A DNA stretch of 18,850 bases, from NCBI GenBank assembly GCA_027489295.1, contig JAIYAA010000157.1:1-18850 (forward strand). Reading direction: 5' to 3'. Shown here piece after piece: positions 1-8,560 of this stretch; position 1 is the stretch's first letter, and every line of letters starts with the position of its first letter. This DNA comes from Sphingomonadales bacterium (GTDB lineage Bacteria; Pseudomonadota; Alphaproteobacteria; Sphingomonadales; Sphingomonadaceae). The notes beneath the pieces are model-generated. The model searched no databases. It was not told the origin of the DNA and saw only the letters and a list, made by a program, of their open reading frames with translations. The position numbers and the translations under genes were made by a program.

Positions 1-410
1 CGGAGGTCGTCATTGCCCTCGAACAGCACGCCGTACATGTCGTACGTCTCGCGCTCGAGCCAGCCGGCGACCGGCCAGATGCCCGTCACGCTCGGCACCG
101 GCTTTTCCTCGTCGGTGGTGACGCGGACGCGAAGCCGGTGGTTCCGGGTGAACGAGAGCAGCTGATAGACGACGTCGAAGCGCTCCGCGCGCTCCGGATA
201 GTCGACACCCGCGATCTCGCTGAGCTGCTGATATTCCAGGCCCGGCGTGTCGCGCAGCGCGATCATCGCGTCGCACAGCTTCTCGCGGACGACGGTGAGC
301 GACACCTCGCCCACGGCGTCCTTCGCCTCGACCAGCAGGTTACCGAGCGCGGCCTTCGCCGCGTCGATCACGCCGTCATTGGCGGCATAGCGGGGAGCAG
401 GCGCCTTCAC
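1..410 (-). CDS. nuoC: NADH-quinone oxidoreductase subunit C (partial, 3' end outside window)
   Basis: This is the 30-kDa subunit of the peripheral arm of respiratory complex I, which transfers electrons from NADH to quinone at the cytoplasmic membrane face. The 136 visible residues read from GTG at 410 to the window edge. They end in the family signature around [17 protein letters not shown] followed by FEG and DLR. The start is set by context: GTG overlaps the nuoB stop as GTGA, a coupling typical of nuo operons, and no earlier in-frame start fits. It is the third gene after nuoA and nuoB. The missing end lies beyond base 1, so a NuoCD fusion cannot be excluded. Confidence 0.93.
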   Translation of the reverse strand, partial: MKAPAPRYAANDGVIDAAKAALGNLLVEAKDAVGEVSLTVVREKLCDAMIALRDTPGLEYQQLSEIAGVDYPERAERFDVVYQLLSFTRNHRLRVRVTTDEEKPVPSVTGIWPVAGWLERETYDMYGVLFEGNDDL

Positions 411-946
411 CGGTCCAGGCTCCCGATGCGGCGGATCTTCCGCTGCAGCTGCATGATGCCATAGAGCAGCGCCTCGGCGGTCGGCGGGCAGCCCGGGACG
501 TAGATGTCCACGGGCACCACGCGATCGCAACCGCGAACGACGCTGTAGCTATAGTGGTAATAGCCGCCGCCATTGGCGCAGCTGCCCATCGAAATCACGT
601 ATTTCGGTTCCGACATCTGGTCATAGACCCGGCGCAGCGCCGGGGCCATCTTGTTGCACAGCGTGCCGGCGACGATCATCACGTCCGACTGGCGCGGAGA
701 GGCGCGCGGGGCGGCGCCGAAGCGCTCCATGTCGTAACGCGGCATGTTGACGTGGATCATCTCCACCGCGCAGCACGCCAGACCGAAGGTCATCCACCAC
801 AGCGAGCCGGTACGGGCCCACTGGAACAGCTCCTCGGTCGAGGTGACGAGAAAGCCCTTGTCGGCGATCTCGGCATTGATGTCGTTGAGGAAGCCGATGT
901 CCGGGAGCGTCCCGGCCGGGGGCGGCGCCGAAAGCTCTACTCCCAT
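407..946 (-). CDS. nuoB: NADH-quinone oxidoreductase subunit B
   Basis: NuoB carries iron-sulfur cluster N2, the last electron carrier before quinone in complex I. The 179-residue protein has all four expected cluster ligands: the Cys-Cys pair at 58-59 (GLACCAVEM), C123 (GSCANGGG) and C153 (PGCPP). The conserved block [19 protein letters not shown] lies between them. I chose ATG at 946 rather than the upstream Met at 1021 because it overlaps the end of nuoA by 10 bases and gives the usual NuoB N-terminus. Its stop overlaps the nuoC GTG. Length matches bacterial NuoB, and nothing looks degenerate. Confidence 0.97.
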   Translation of the reverse strand: MGVELSAPPPAGTLPDIGFLNDINAEIADKGFLVTSTEELFQWARTGSLWWMTFGLACCAVEMIHVNMPRYDMERFGAAPRASPRQSDVMIVAGTLCNKMAPALRRVYDQMSEPKYVISMGSCANGGGYYHYSYSVVRGCDRVVPVDIYVPGCPPTAEALLYGIMQLQRKIRRIGSLDR

Positions 947-1311
947 TCCAGGGCTCCCTTCTTCCAGGCATAAATCAGGCCGAGCGCCAGCTCGGCGACG
1001 AAGATCATCATCGAAAACCACGCGGTCCAGCCGAGTTTGAACACGCTCACCGCCCAGGGATACAGGAAGGCCGCTTCCAGATCGAAGACGATGAACAGGA
1101 TCGCGACGAGGTAGAAGCGCACGTCGAACTGGCTGCGCGAATCCTCAAAGGCGGGGAAGCCGCACTCATATTCGGTGAGCTTCTCCGGCGTCGGCTTGTT
1201 CGTGCCGGTGAGGCGCGACACGAGCATCGGCAGGAACACGAAGGCGCTGGAGAGCACCAGGGCGATCCCGAGGAACAACAGGATCGGCAGATATTGTGAC
1301 AGGTCGACCAA
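937..1311 (-). CDS. nuoA: NADH-quinone oxidoreductase subunit A
   Basis: NuoA (ND3 homologue) is a small membrane subunit of complex I near the quinone site. From TTG at 1311 it is 124 residues with three predicted membrane helices (about 8-30, 64-86 and 95-117). The conserved loop TEYECGF (C50) and the [11 protein letters not shown] segment are present. TTG is preferred because it gives the normal family N-terminus (M/L)[11 protein letters not shown] and is preceded by a purine-rich GAGAAGG site. An ATG near 1362 would add a short atypical extension and is the alternative. It is the promoter-proximal gene of the nuo operon. Confidence 0.94.
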   Translation of the reverse strand: MVDLSQYLPILLFLGIALVLSSAFVFLPMLVSRLTGTNKPTPEKLTEYECGFPAFEDSRSQFDVRFYLVAILFIVFDLEAAFLYPWAVSVFKLGWTAWFSMMIFVAELALGLIYAWKKGALEWE

Positions 1312-1391
1312 TGGCCTTCTCTTCTCGCGACTGCGGAATCTTGGGGGGGCTTCTAGGACCATGATCCCAGTGCGGCAAGGCCTGGAACCGC

Positions 1392-1406
1392 TGAGAATCA
1401 TTCGCA
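1392..1406 (-). promoter_or_regulatory. Fur-box-like 7-1-7 palindrome upstream of nuoA
   Basis: The bases TGAGAAT-C-ATTCGCA form a near-perfect inverted repeat: the two 7-mers differ at one position after reverse complementing. They match the Fur 7-1-7 consensus TGATAAT-n-ATTATCA at 11 of 14 positions. The site is about 80 bp upstream of the nuoA start and faces no other gene start. Fur or Irr-type control of complex I would be an inference. I could not identify a clear -10/-35 pair in this 129-bp gap (1312-1440). Confidence 0.45.
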
Positions 1407-1440
1407 ATTGTTAAGCCGCGCTGAATGGGCTGCGGACAGC

Positions 1441-2847
1441 TCAGCCAAGCATATGAATTCGGATGGAATGCGCGGTTCCATCGATCGTTGCGGGTACGAA
1501 GCGAGACCCGGGACTTCCCCCAGGGACAGGAAGGGCAGCCGCATTGACGATGGTGGACAGGCGCTGCGCGAGAAAGCCGCGTGCCCCCTCCCCTTCCTCG
1601 CCCCGGGCGATGATCAGCAGCTTGGCGTCGTCCGGGTCGGAGCCGGGCTCGACTGCGTAGACGGACACCGGCGCCCCGCGATGATCGCTCAGCCCGCAGA
1701 GCCCCGAATAATCCTCGACTCGCGAGGAAAGTCCGCGGAACGGCACGACCTCCCGGATATTGTCGAGCGGCGTTGCCAGCAGGCGTTCGCCGGTATCGAA
1801 GATCAGGAAGGCGTTGCCCGCCCCCGCCGGATTGCGGGTGGCGGCGATAGAGCCGCCCCCTGCCTGGGCCGGTTCGCGACACAGGGCAGCCATCGCCTTG
1901 ATCGCCGGGTCGGCGCGGACGGCCTCGCTGTCGAGCACCAGGTTCTGCCCGCCACCGGGATCGGTTGCGGTACCGCCGAACAGCGACGCGCGCGCGACGA
2001 GCCCGACGGGCAACGGCCCGAGCTTTTCGTCGGCAATCCGTGCCACGCTCCGCACGCTCTCGACATGCCAGCCGACCAGCCGGCCGGGCGCGATGCGCAG
2101 AAGGATCACCGGCCCTTGCGACTCTTCCGGAGTCGCGCCGTCGAGCCCGAGCGTCGACAGCTGATCGAAAACGCGGACGTCGCGCCCGAGATACCCCACC
2201 GAGCGCGCCCAGCCCGGCGCCGGCACCGCACAGCGGCGCAGGCTCGTAGCCGGCGCGGTACTCTCCACCAACTGGCTGTCGATGGCGATGTGCACGCCGG
2301 CCACCGTGACCAGCACGAAGGGGCGCATGCCCCCCAGCGCGGCATTGTCCTCTTCGCGCACGTGGCAGCGGACCAGCGGGAGGCCCGGCAGCGCGAACAA
2401 GGTGGCGGGATCGAGAATGCCGACAAGATGCTGTTCGCGAACGAAGGCGCGATCGACCAGTCGCGCAGCACCGCCGGAATCGACCAGCGCGCGGACCGCT
2501 GCCACCGGGATGCGATAGAGGCCCGATACCGTATCGATCCGCAGCCCGAGCAACACATCGTCCCGCCGCAGCACCACCACGGTACCTCCGGTGCCGGTCT
2601 TCTGCGCGAAGCCCAGCAGTACGGAAACGTCGACCACGGGGATGACATCGCCGCGCACGCCGATCGATCCGATCAAGGCGGGGTGCGTGCCGAAACAGGG
2701 CCCCAGCTGCGCCGGGCACGGCACGACCTCGCGCACCCAGTCGACGGGTACCGCCAGTTCGATGCCGCACAGGCGCAACAACCCCAGGTCGATGTGCCGC
2801 CGCCCGGCATCGCCGACCGGGGCGACCAGCTCGGCGCCCGTCTCCAT
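1441..2847 (-). CDS. Triple CheW-domain chemotaxis coupling protein
   Basis: CheW domains link chemoreceptors to the kinase CheA. This 468-residue soluble protein appears to hold three such domains in tandem, at about 19-155, 174-320 and 345-468. Domain 1 keeps the classic CheW strand motif (VRGDVIPVVDV, 64-74) and the IREVV/VREVV-type turn after strand 1. Domain 2 is strongly degenerate (LGRDVRVFDQL). Domain 3 keeps DNIREVVPF but lacks the normal RGxxIPVxD strand. The ATG lies 2 nt after the receptor gene stop with no obvious Shine-Dalgarno, so translation is probably coupled. Family membership is well supported by pattern. The role, as scaffold or adaptor for the adjacent receptor, is inferred; no CheA is in the window. 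Confidence 0.82.
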   Translation of the reverse strand: METGAELVAPVGDAGRRHIDLGLLRLCGIELAVPVDWVREVVPCPAQLGPCFGTHPALIGSIGVRGDVIPVVDVSVLLGFAQKTGTGGTVVVLRRDDVLLGLRIDTVSGLYRIPVAAVRALVDSGGAARLVDRAFVREQHLVGILDPATLFALPGLPLVRCHVREEDNAALGGMRPFVLVTVAGVHIAIDSQLVESTAPATSLRRCAVPAPGWARSVGYLGRDVRVFDQLSTLGLDGATPEESQGPVILLRIAPGRLVGWHVESVRSVARIADEKLGPLPVGLVARASLFGGTATDPGGGQNLVLDSEAVRADPAIKAMAALCREPAQAGGGSIAATRNPAGAGNAFLIFDTGERLLATPLDNIREVVPFRGLSSRVEDYSGLCGLSDHRGAPVSVYAVEPGSDPDDAKLLIIARGEEGEGARGFLAQRLSTIVNAAALPVPGGSPGSRFVPATIDGTAHSIRIHMLG

Positions 2848-2849
2848 GC

Positions 2850-5318
2850 TCAGATCGTGCCGTGGGTGGAGGTCGCGAGTTCGTCGATCATCGCGACCAC
2901 CTGGCGCGACGTTTCCCGCTGCGCGCTGACCGAAGAGGCGATACCGGAAATCGCGCCTGTCGTGCGCTCGACGCAGCTGGCGATCGATTCGAACGAGTCC
3001 CGCGCGGACCGAGAACGATCGGTGCCCTGCAATACGCGCTCGCTCGATTCGCCGATCAGGCGGCTGATCTCCTCCGCCGCGGAGGCACTCCGCTCGGCGA
3101 GCTTGCGCACTTCCTCTGCCACGATGGAAAAGCCGACGCCGTGCTCGCCTGCACGCGCCGCCTCGATCGCGGCGTTGAACGCCAGCAGGTTGGTCTGGCC
3201 GGCCAGGTCGCCGATCACGTCGACGATGCTGGCGATCCGCTTCGACGAGGCGGCCATCAGTTCCATCGACTCGATCGTGCCCTCGATCGCGCTGGTGCCG
3301 CGATCGGCGGCCGCCTGCGTCTCGGAGGCGAGCCCGGTAGCGCTTGCGGCGCCCTCGGTGATGGTGTTGATCGCACCTGAGAGATCACGAACAACCGCCT
3401 GCATCTGCTCGGTTTTCGCTGCAATCTTGCGCTCCAGCATCACCTGGTCGGTGACGTCATAGGCATATTTGATCACGCGTGACGGATTGCCCTGAAGATC
3501 GAACACCGGCGAGTAGCTCGCCTGGATGAACACGTCGCGATCGTACTTGCCGATGCGGTGGAAGCGGCCGGACTGGCCCTCGCCGCGGCCGAGCGCCCGC
3601 CAGAAATCGCCATATTCCTTCGACTTGAGATGCGCGGGATCGCAGAACATCGAATGGTGGCGCCCCTGGATCTCGCGCAGCGAGTACCCCATGGTCGAGA
3701 GGAAGTTCTCGTTCGCGGTGAGGATCTCGCCGTCGAGGCTGAACTCGATCGTCGCAAGGCTGCGATCGACCGCCTGCGCGCGGCTCTTGCCCTCGATCGC
3801 GGCCTTCTTGCGCTCGGTGATGTCCGTGGCGAACTTCACTACTTTCACCACGTTACCCAGCCCATCGAAGATCGGGTTGTAGGTAGCGCTGAGCCAGATC
3901 TCGTCGCCCGCCTTGTTGCGGCGGCGGAAGTCTCCGGCGACATATTCACCGTGCGACAGGTCGGCCCAGAAGCGGGCATATTCCTGCGAATTGACCAGTT
4001 CGGCGTCGCAGAACATCTTGTGGTGCTTGCCGACCACGTCTTCCCGGCGATAGCCCGTAGCCCCGAGGAAATTGTCGTTGGCCTCCAGGATCATGCCGTC
4101 CGGGGTGAATTCGATCACCGCCTGGGCGCGGTTGATCGCGTTGACCTTCCCCTCGGCATCGGCCGCCCGCATCTGCTGATCGGTGATGTCATGCGCATAT
4201 TTGACGACTTTGAGGAGCTTGCCGTCGGCATCTACGATCGGATTGTAGGTCGCGCGGATCCAGACCCGGCGGCCATCCTTGCCGACCCGCGGGAAAACGC
4301 CCGCCTGAAACTCGCCCGCCGCCAGCGCCCGCCAGAAGCCGGCATATTCCTCGGTCTTCGCATAGCTGGGATCGCAGCAGGTCCGATGGTGCTTCCCGAT
4401 CAGCTCGCTGCGCTCATAGCCCATGGCCTTCAGGAACACGTCGTTCACGCCGATGACATAGCCGCTGGTGTCGAACTCGATCACCGCCGTCGAACGATCG
4501 ATCGCCGCCAGCTTGCCCGCCGCCTCGGCGGTCTCGATCTGCTGCTTCGTCACGTCCATCGCGAACTTGACGATCTTCACCGGTATGCCCTGGTGGTCGA
4601 GGATCGGGTTGTAGGTCGCCTGGATCCAGCGCTCGGTCCCATCCTTGGCAATCCGCTTGTACAGGCCGCCATCGAACTCACCCCGCCCCAGCCGCTCCCA
4701 GAACTGCCGATAGGCCGGCGAGCGGGCATATTCCGGGGCGCAGAAGACGCGATGGTGCTGCCCGACCAGCTCTTCCGCCTTGTAACCGAGCAGGTTGCAG
4801 AAATTCTCGTTGGCGCTGAGCACGCGGCCCGAGAGATCGAACTCGATCATCGCGGTCGCGCGGCTGAAGGCGTTGAGGACGCTGCGGTTGAGCGCGGCAT
4901 CGATCTGCGCGCCGCGCACGTCGCGGGCGATCAGGACGATGCTCTGGACCTTGCCCTTGGCATCGGTGATCGGCGCATAGTGCCCGCCGAGCCAGGCATC
5001 CTTCCCTTCGCAACCGTTGCGACGGGCGGTTTCGTCGATCGTCTCGCCGGCGCGTAAACGGTCCCAGAAAGCCGTATAGTCCGCGCTGGCGGCAAAGTCG
5101 GCATCGCAGAAGAAGCGGTGATGCTCGCCGATCACGGTTTCGAGCACACACCCCATCGCATCGAGGAAAAGCTGATTGGCGCGGGTCAGCGTACCATCGG
5201 GACTGAACTCGGCAACCGCGTACAGCCGGTCGAGAACCGTACCGACATCGCGGCGGAACGCCTCGTCCGCGTCGTCACCGCGTCGCCCCGCCCCGAGCCC
5301 CGTCACTTCCATGTTCAT
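2850..5318 (-). CDS. Soluble methyl-accepting chemotaxis protein with five PAS domains
   Basis: This 822-residue protein has no predicted membrane segment, so it should be a cytoplasmic sensor. Five PAS domains fill residues about 30-627. Each contains HHxxFC then SxxYxxFWxxLxxGE, with the His-His pair at 66, 188, 310, 432 and 554, exactly 122 residues apart; the third is HHRTCC. PAS2-4 share TYNPI. The C-terminal 196 residues form a methyl-accepting coiled coil with the tip [18 protein letters not shown] at about 710-727. It stops soon after the hairpin, with no receptor-tail pentapeptide. The layout resembles BdlA-like PAS receptors, but with five PAS units. A bound cofactor (heme or flavin) is possible and not shown. 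The start ATG at 5318 has an in-frame Met two codons later and a weak ribosome site. Confidence 0.93.
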   Translation of the reverse strand: MNMEVTGLGAGRRGDDADEAFRRDVGTVLDRLYAVAEFSPDGTLTRANQLFLDAMGCVLETVIGEHHRFFCDADFAASADYTAFWDRLRAGETIDETARRNGCEGKDAWLGGHYAPITDAKGKVQSIVLIARDVRGAQIDAALNRSVLNAFSRATAMIEFDLSGRVLSANENFCNLLGYKAEELVGQHHRVFCAPEYARSPAYRQFWERLGRGEFDGGLYKRIAKDGTERWIQATYNPILDHQGIPVKIVKFAMDVTKQQIETAEAAGKLAAIDRSTAVIEFDTSGYVIGVNDVFLKAMGYERSELIGKHHRTCCDPSYAKTEEYAGFWRALAAGEFQAGVFPRVGKDGRRVWIRATYNPIVDADGKLLKVVKYAHDITDQQMRAADAEGKVNAINRAQAVIEFTPDGMILEANDNFLGATGYRREDVVGKHHKMFCDAELVNSQEYARFWADLSHGEYVAGDFRRRNKAGDEIWLSATYNPIFDGLGNVVKVVKFATDITERKKAAIEGKSRAQAVDRSLATIEFSLDGEILTANENFLSTMGYSLREIQGRHHSMFCDPAHLKSKEYGDFWRALGRGEGQSGRFHRIGKYDRDVFIQASYSPVFDLQGNPSRVIKYAYDVTDQVMLERKIAAKTEQMQAVVRDLSGAINTITEGAASATGLASETQAAADRGTSAIEGTIESMELMAASSKRIASIVDVIGDLAGQTNLLAFNAAIEAARAGEHGVGFSIVAEEVRKLAERSASAAEEISRLIGESSERVLQGTDRSRSARDSFESIASCVERTTGAISGIASSVSAQRETSRQVVAMIDELATSTHGTI

Positions 5319-5446
5319 GCGCCAACCGTCCCATAAAGCCCGGCTTTGTCGGCTCAGACTGTTTTACCGGACTTTATAGGTGGAACGCGCAGGGAAAGTG
5401 CGGGCAAACAAGGTTAATTTCGGGATCCGTACTCGTACGGAACGCC
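5319..5446. other. Intergenic leader of the PAS receptor gene
   Basis: This 128-bp gap holds the promoter region of the five-PAS receptor gene, read on the minus strand. On that strand a TAAAG and, further on, GCCGACAA resemble the two halves of a flagellar sigma-28 promoter, but their spacing is wrong. No confident promoter was found. A short palindrome near 5426-5441 is listed separately. Confidence 0.4.
5426..5441. repeat. Short palindrome downstream of the suhB-like gene
   Basis: TCCGTACTCGTACGGA is a perfect inverted repeat (7+2+7), which as RNA would give a 6-bp stem with a 4-nt loop. It lies 5 nt beyond the stop of the inositol monophosphatase gene. There is no following T-run on either strand, so it is a weak terminator candidate at best. 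It could equally be an operator for the receptor gene downstream. Confidence 0.35.
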
Positions 5447-6262
5447 TCAGCGGAGCGCGTTGGCAACCAGCTTGTGGAGCTTCGAGTGCAGGCCGTCATT
5501 GGCGGCCAGAAACTGGTTGCGCTGCATCGCCATGTCCTGGCCGCGATAATCGGTGACGAAGCCACCGGCTTCCTTCACCAGCAGCATGCCGGCCGCGACG
5601 TCCCACGGCTTCAGGTTCGATTCCCAATAGCCGTCGAACCGGCCCGCGGCGACCCAGGCGAGATCGAGCGCGGCCGAGCCCAGCCGGCGGATGCCCGCCA
5701 CTTCCGGCGCCACCGCACCGAAGATCCGGCTCCACTCGGCGAAATTACCATGGCCCATGAACGGGATACCGGTGGCGATCAGCGCCTCCGACAAGTCGCG
5801 GCGCGACGAGACGCGCAGCCGCTGGTCCTGCAGCCAGGCACCGCGGCCCTTCTCGGCCCAGAAGCTCTCGTCGGTCAGCGGCTGATAGACCAAGCCGTGG
5901 GTGATCTCGGGCTTGCCCTGACTGCCGTTCGGATCCTCGACCGCGATGACGATCGAGAAATGCGGGATGCCATGGAGGAAGTTGGTGGTGCCGTCGAGCG
6001 GATCGACGATGAAGCGCGGCTTGTCCGGATCGCCCGGCAACTCGCCGCCCTCTTCGGCCAGGATGCGCCAGTCGGGGCGCGCCTTGCGCAGTTCCTCGAT
6101 CAGCGTCTGTTCGGCACGCTTGTCGGCCATGCTCACGAAATCTGCCGGGCCCTTGCGGCTGACCTGCAGCTGCGAGACCTCGTTGAAGTCGCGACGCAGA
6201 CGGGGTGCCGCCTTGCGCGCGGCGCGGTCCATGACGGTGAGAAGGCCGGAAAAGGCTGCCAT
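5447..6262 (-). CDS. suhB: Inositol monophosphatase family protein (SuhB-like)
   Basis: This family of Mg-dependent phosphatases hydrolyses inositol phosphates and related sugar phosphates; SuhB in E. coli also acts in rRNA antitermination. The 271-residue protein shows all metal-site motifs: the Glu pair at 70-71 (LAEEGGE), DPLDGTTNF at 87-95 with both Asp residues (D87, D90), and the WDVAAG motif with D221. The start is supported by an AGGGAGAGAG ribosome site 6 nt upstream of ATG at 6262. Upstream it is separated from efp by a terminator, so it probably has its own promoter. Substrate is not decidable from sequence; a histidinol-phosphatase or CysQ-like role is less likely. Confidence 0.93.
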   Translation of the reverse strand: MAAFSGLLTVMDRAARKAAPRLRRDFNEVSQLQVSRKGPADFVSMADKRAEQTLIEELRKARPDWRILAEEGGELPGDPDKPRFIVDPLDGTTNFLHGIPHFSIVIAVEDPNGSQGKPEITHGLVYQPLTDESFWAEKGRGAWLQDQRLRVSSRRDLSEALIATGIPFMGHGNFAEWSRIFGAVAPEVAGIRRLGSAALDLAWVAAGRFDGYWESNLKPWDVAAGMLLVKEAGGFVTDYRGQDMAMQRNQFLAANDGLHSKLHKLVANALR

Positions 6263-6319
6263 ATCAATCTCTCTCCCTGCCGCTCGTGCGGGGACTAAGG
6301 AAGGCCTGACCTGAAAACG

Positions 6320-6354
6320 GGAAAAGGGGACGCAGGCCTGCCGTCCCCTTCCCT
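6320..6354 (-). terminator. Rho-independent-like terminator of efp
   Basis: A perfect 9-bp stem, AAGGGGACG with CGTCCCCTT (6324-6332 and 6342-6350), encloses a 9-nt loop. Read in the efp direction the stem runs into TTTTCCCGTTTT, so there is a short U-rich tail. It lies about 30 bases past the efp stop and before the suhB-like gene, where a terminator is expected. Confidence 0.75.
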
Positions 6355-6381
6355 TCGATGCGTTCGGCCGAAGCCGGCAGA

Positions 6382-6945
6382 TCAGTCCGCGCGGCGGACG
6401 TAGGTCTGCTCGTACACGTCGACGACGATGCGCGTCCCGCTGCCGATATGCGGCGGCACCATCACGCGCACGCCGTTGTCGAGCACGGCGGGCTTGTACG
6501 AGGAGGAGGCCGTCTGGCCCTTCACGACCGCGTCGGCCTCGACGATCGTCGCTTCGATCGTGTCGGGCAGCTGAACGCTGATCGCCTCTTCGTCATACAG
6601 TTCCATCACCACGTCCATGCCGTCCTGCAGGAAGGCCGCGGCCTCGCCGAGCAGGTCGCGCGGCAGCGTCGTCTGGTCGTAGGTTTCCTTGTCCATGAAC
6701 ACGAGCATGTCGCCTTCCGGATACAGGAACTGGAAATCCTTGGTGTCGAGGCGCACGCGCTCCACGGTCTCGGCCGAACGGAAGCGGACGTTGTTCTTGC
6801 GGCCATCGCGCAGGTTCTTGAGTTCGACCTGCATATAGGCACCGCCCTTGCCGGGCTGCGTATGCTGGATCTTGACGGCGCGCCAGATGCCGCCCTCATA
6901 TTCGATGATGTTGCCGGGACGGATGTCCACGCCGCTGATCTTCAT
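6382..6945 (-). CDS. efp: Translation elongation factor P
   Basis: EF-P binds stalled ribosomes and promotes peptide bond formation at consecutive prolines. The 187-residue protein is the standard three-domain length. The N-terminal domain starts [16 protein letters not shown], and the loop [14 protein letters not shown] carries Lys33, equivalent to the lysine that is post-translationally modified in E. coli. The C-terminal domain includes PDTIEATI and the region [16 protein letters not shown]. No modification enzyme gene (epmA/epmB) is in the window, so the modification state is unknown. It follows the M23 peptidase gene by 38 nt and precedes a terminator, suggesting it ends a transcription unit. 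Confidence 0.97.
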   Translation of the reverse strand: MKISGVDIRPGNIIEYEGGIWRAVKIQHTQPGKGGAYMQVELKNLRDGRKNNVRFRSAETVERVRLDTKDFQFLYPEGDMLVFMDKETYDQTTLPRDLLGEAAAFLQDGMDVVMELYDEEAISVQLPDTIEATIVEADAVVKGQTASSSYKPAVLDNGVRVMVPPHIGSGTRIVVDVYEQTYVRRAD

Positions 6946-6983
6946 GGATCGTGCCTATTTGAGAAAGAGCTGAGCGCGGCCCT

Positions 6984-7562
6984 TTAGCCGCCGGAGCGCT
7001 TCGCCGCAAGCAGGGGATAGGGATCGACGTTTGTCCCCTGCCACCAATGCTCGCCGGGTGCCATGCGCTTGACTTCGAAATGGAGGTGCGCGGGCCCGCC
7101 ATCGGCGCTGCCGCTGGTGCCGACGGTGGCGATGGGCTGGCCCTGCCGGACGAGCGCGCCCTCCGGCACCGCGATGGAATCGAGATGCGCGTAATAATGC
7201 ACTGTCCCGCCATCGGACGAGCGCACGTAGAGCGTATGCCCGCCCAGATCGCTTTCGAACTGCTTCTCCACCGTGCCCGACGCAGCAGCAAGAACGGGGG
7301 TGCCCTTGGGCGCCAGAATGTCGATGGCATGGTGCTCGCGGTCGCCGTCCCCGCGGGGCTCCCCCCAATTGTCGTGGAGCGCGTCCGCCGCGACGCCCCG
7401 CACCGGGATGACCAGTCCCGTCGCGGTGGGAGACGGCGCCGACTGCGCACGCGCCGTCTTCCCGCCCGGCATCTCGACCGCCTGGACCAGGCGCACACGG
7501 GAGACGACCAGCGCGAGCAGCACCGCCACCACCACGCATGCGAGCACGCTGCCGCGTCGCAC
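6984..7562 (-). CDS. M23 family peptidase (membrane-anchored, LytM-like)
   Basis: M23 peptidases are zinc enzymes that cut peptidoglycan cross-bridges, or act as inactive regulators of amidases. The 192-residue protein has an N-terminal hydrophobic anchor (about 5-21) and then an M23 domain. Zinc-site residues are intact: H77xxxD81 (EHHAID), H126 in YYAHL, and H159-x-H161 in AHLHFE, so it should be active. The GTG start at 7562 is chosen because CAGGAG lies 8 nt upstream, inside the last codons of the preceding transpeptidase gene. The 5-nt gap suggests coupled translation. The protein is short, without the coiled coil of EnvC-type factors. Confidence 0.9.
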   Translation of the reverse strand: MRRGSVLACVVVAVLLALVVSRVRLVQAVEMPGGKTARAQSAPSPTATGLVIPVRGVAADALHDNWGEPRGDGDREHHAIDILAPKGTPVLAAASGTVEKQFESDLGGHTLYVRSSDGGTVHYYAHLDSIAVPEGALVRQGQPIATVGTSGSADGGPAHLHFEVKRMAPGEHWWQGTNVDPYPLLAAKRSGG

Positions 7563-7567
7563 GGCGA

Positions 7568-8560
7568 TTACTCCTGGAAGATCGCCGGGGTGCCCGGCTT
7601 CACCATGAGCGCGACGCGCGCGGCATCCCAATTGGTCAGCCGGATGCAGCCATGACTTTCGCTGCGGCCGATCGTCTGCGGTTCGGGCGTGCCATGGATG
7701 CCGTAATGCTCCTTGGACAGATCGATCCAGACCACCCCCACGGGCCCGTTGGGGCCCGGGGGCAGCATGGCGGGGTCGTCGCCCTTCTTGGCGTCCCAAA
7801 ACAGCTTCGGATTGAAGTGGAAGCGGGGGTTGGTATCGACCCCGTTGATCTTCCAGCTGCCGATCGGCAGAGGGTCGTGCGCACTGCCCATGGTGGCGCT
7901 GAACTGCGCGACCAGACGATCGCCCGCCCCATAGACTTTCAACACGCCTTCGGACTTGTCGACGACGATGTGATCCGCCTGGGGCTGGCGCGGATCGACG
8001 TTGAGCATGCTCAACGTCTGTCGCCATTCGGGCTTCCACTCGAGCGGATAGGCGCGCGAACCGGGAAGCGCGTTCGGCAGCCGCAGCATCGTGCCGACCT
8101 GGATCTCTGCCACGCCCGGATTGAGCGCGGTGATCACCTCGGGCGTGGTGTGGAACATCTCGGCCAGCTTCTCGAGCGGGTTGCGGTAGCCGAGCACCTT
8201 CAACTTCCCCTGCTCCGCCATATCCTTGGGGATCGGATCGACGAACGGACCCTGCATCGTCGCCTTGCCGACCGCCAGCGTGCGTACCGGCCGCAGCGCG
8301 CGATACTGGTGGAGCACGGCGAGCGTCGCCGGATCGATCACGCCGGTCACCTTCATCCCCCGCGCCGCCTGCAGCCCGCGAACCGCGGCGGTGAGCGACT
8401 GGCCCGGACGACCATCCAGAATACCGGGCCCGAAACCGAGATGGTCGAGGATCACCTGCGCGTGGAGGATGTTGAGGTCGATGGCCGGTTTCGGGGCGGG
8501 CGCCTGGGCAAATGCCGGGGATGCGAGCAATCCGACCATCATTCCCAACACCTTGCGCAC
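7568..8560 (-). CDS. L,D-transpeptidase (YkuD family) with peptidoglycan-binding and LysM-like domains
   Basis: L,D-transpeptidases make 3-3 peptidoglycan cross-links or attach proteins to the wall in the periplasm. The 330-residue precursor begins with a signal peptide (cleavage likely after AFA, about residue 18). A PG_binding_1-like region follows (about 31-85), then a LysM-like segment (about 125-163), then the YkuD domain (about 196-328). The catalytic motif is complete: H289-G290 and SHGCIRL with Cys305 and Arg307. GTG at 8560 is chosen because it directly begins the signal peptide and follows a GGGAGAG site; longer starts give unrelated arginine-rich sequence. It is the first gene of a probable ldt-M23-efp unit. 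Confidence 0.93.
   Translation of the reverse strand: MRKVLGMMVGLLASPAFAQAPAPKPAIDLNILHAQVILDHLGFGPGILDGRPGQSLTAAVRGLQAARGMKVTGVIDPATLAVLHQYRALRPVRTLAVGKATMQGPFVDPIPKDMAEQGKLKVLGYRNPLEKLAEMFHTTPEVITALNPGVAEIQVGTMLRLPNALPGSRAYPLEWKPEWRQTLSMLNVDPRQPQADHIVVDKSEGVLKVYGAGDRLVAQFSATMGSAHDPLPIGSWKINGVDTNPRFHFNPKLFWDAKKGDDPAMLPPGPNGPVGVVWIDLSKEHYGIHGTPEPQTIGRSESHGCIRLTNWDAARVALMVKPGTPAIFQE

Noticed and set aside
1166..2770. Minus-strand frame of 534 codons overlapping the CheW gene and nuoA
   Set aside because: It is another frame of the same strand; the CheW and NuoA frames carry the domains, while this one is arginine-rich and motif-free.
1408..3462. Long plus-strand reading frame (684 codons) opposite the CheW and receptor genes
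   Set aside because: It is antisense to two well-supported genes, has no recognisable domain, and such shadows are expected with strong GC3 bias.
3558..5057. Plus-strand reading frame of 499 codons opposite the PAS receptor
   Set aside because: Its repetitive composition mirrors the repeated PAS units on the other strand; no family resemblance.
5319..5400. Flagellar sigma-28-like halves (TAAAG and GCCGACAA) upstream of the receptor gene
   Set aside because: The separation is 19 bp (or 9 bp using a nearer TAAA) after TAAA rather than the expected 15, so it was not called a promoter.
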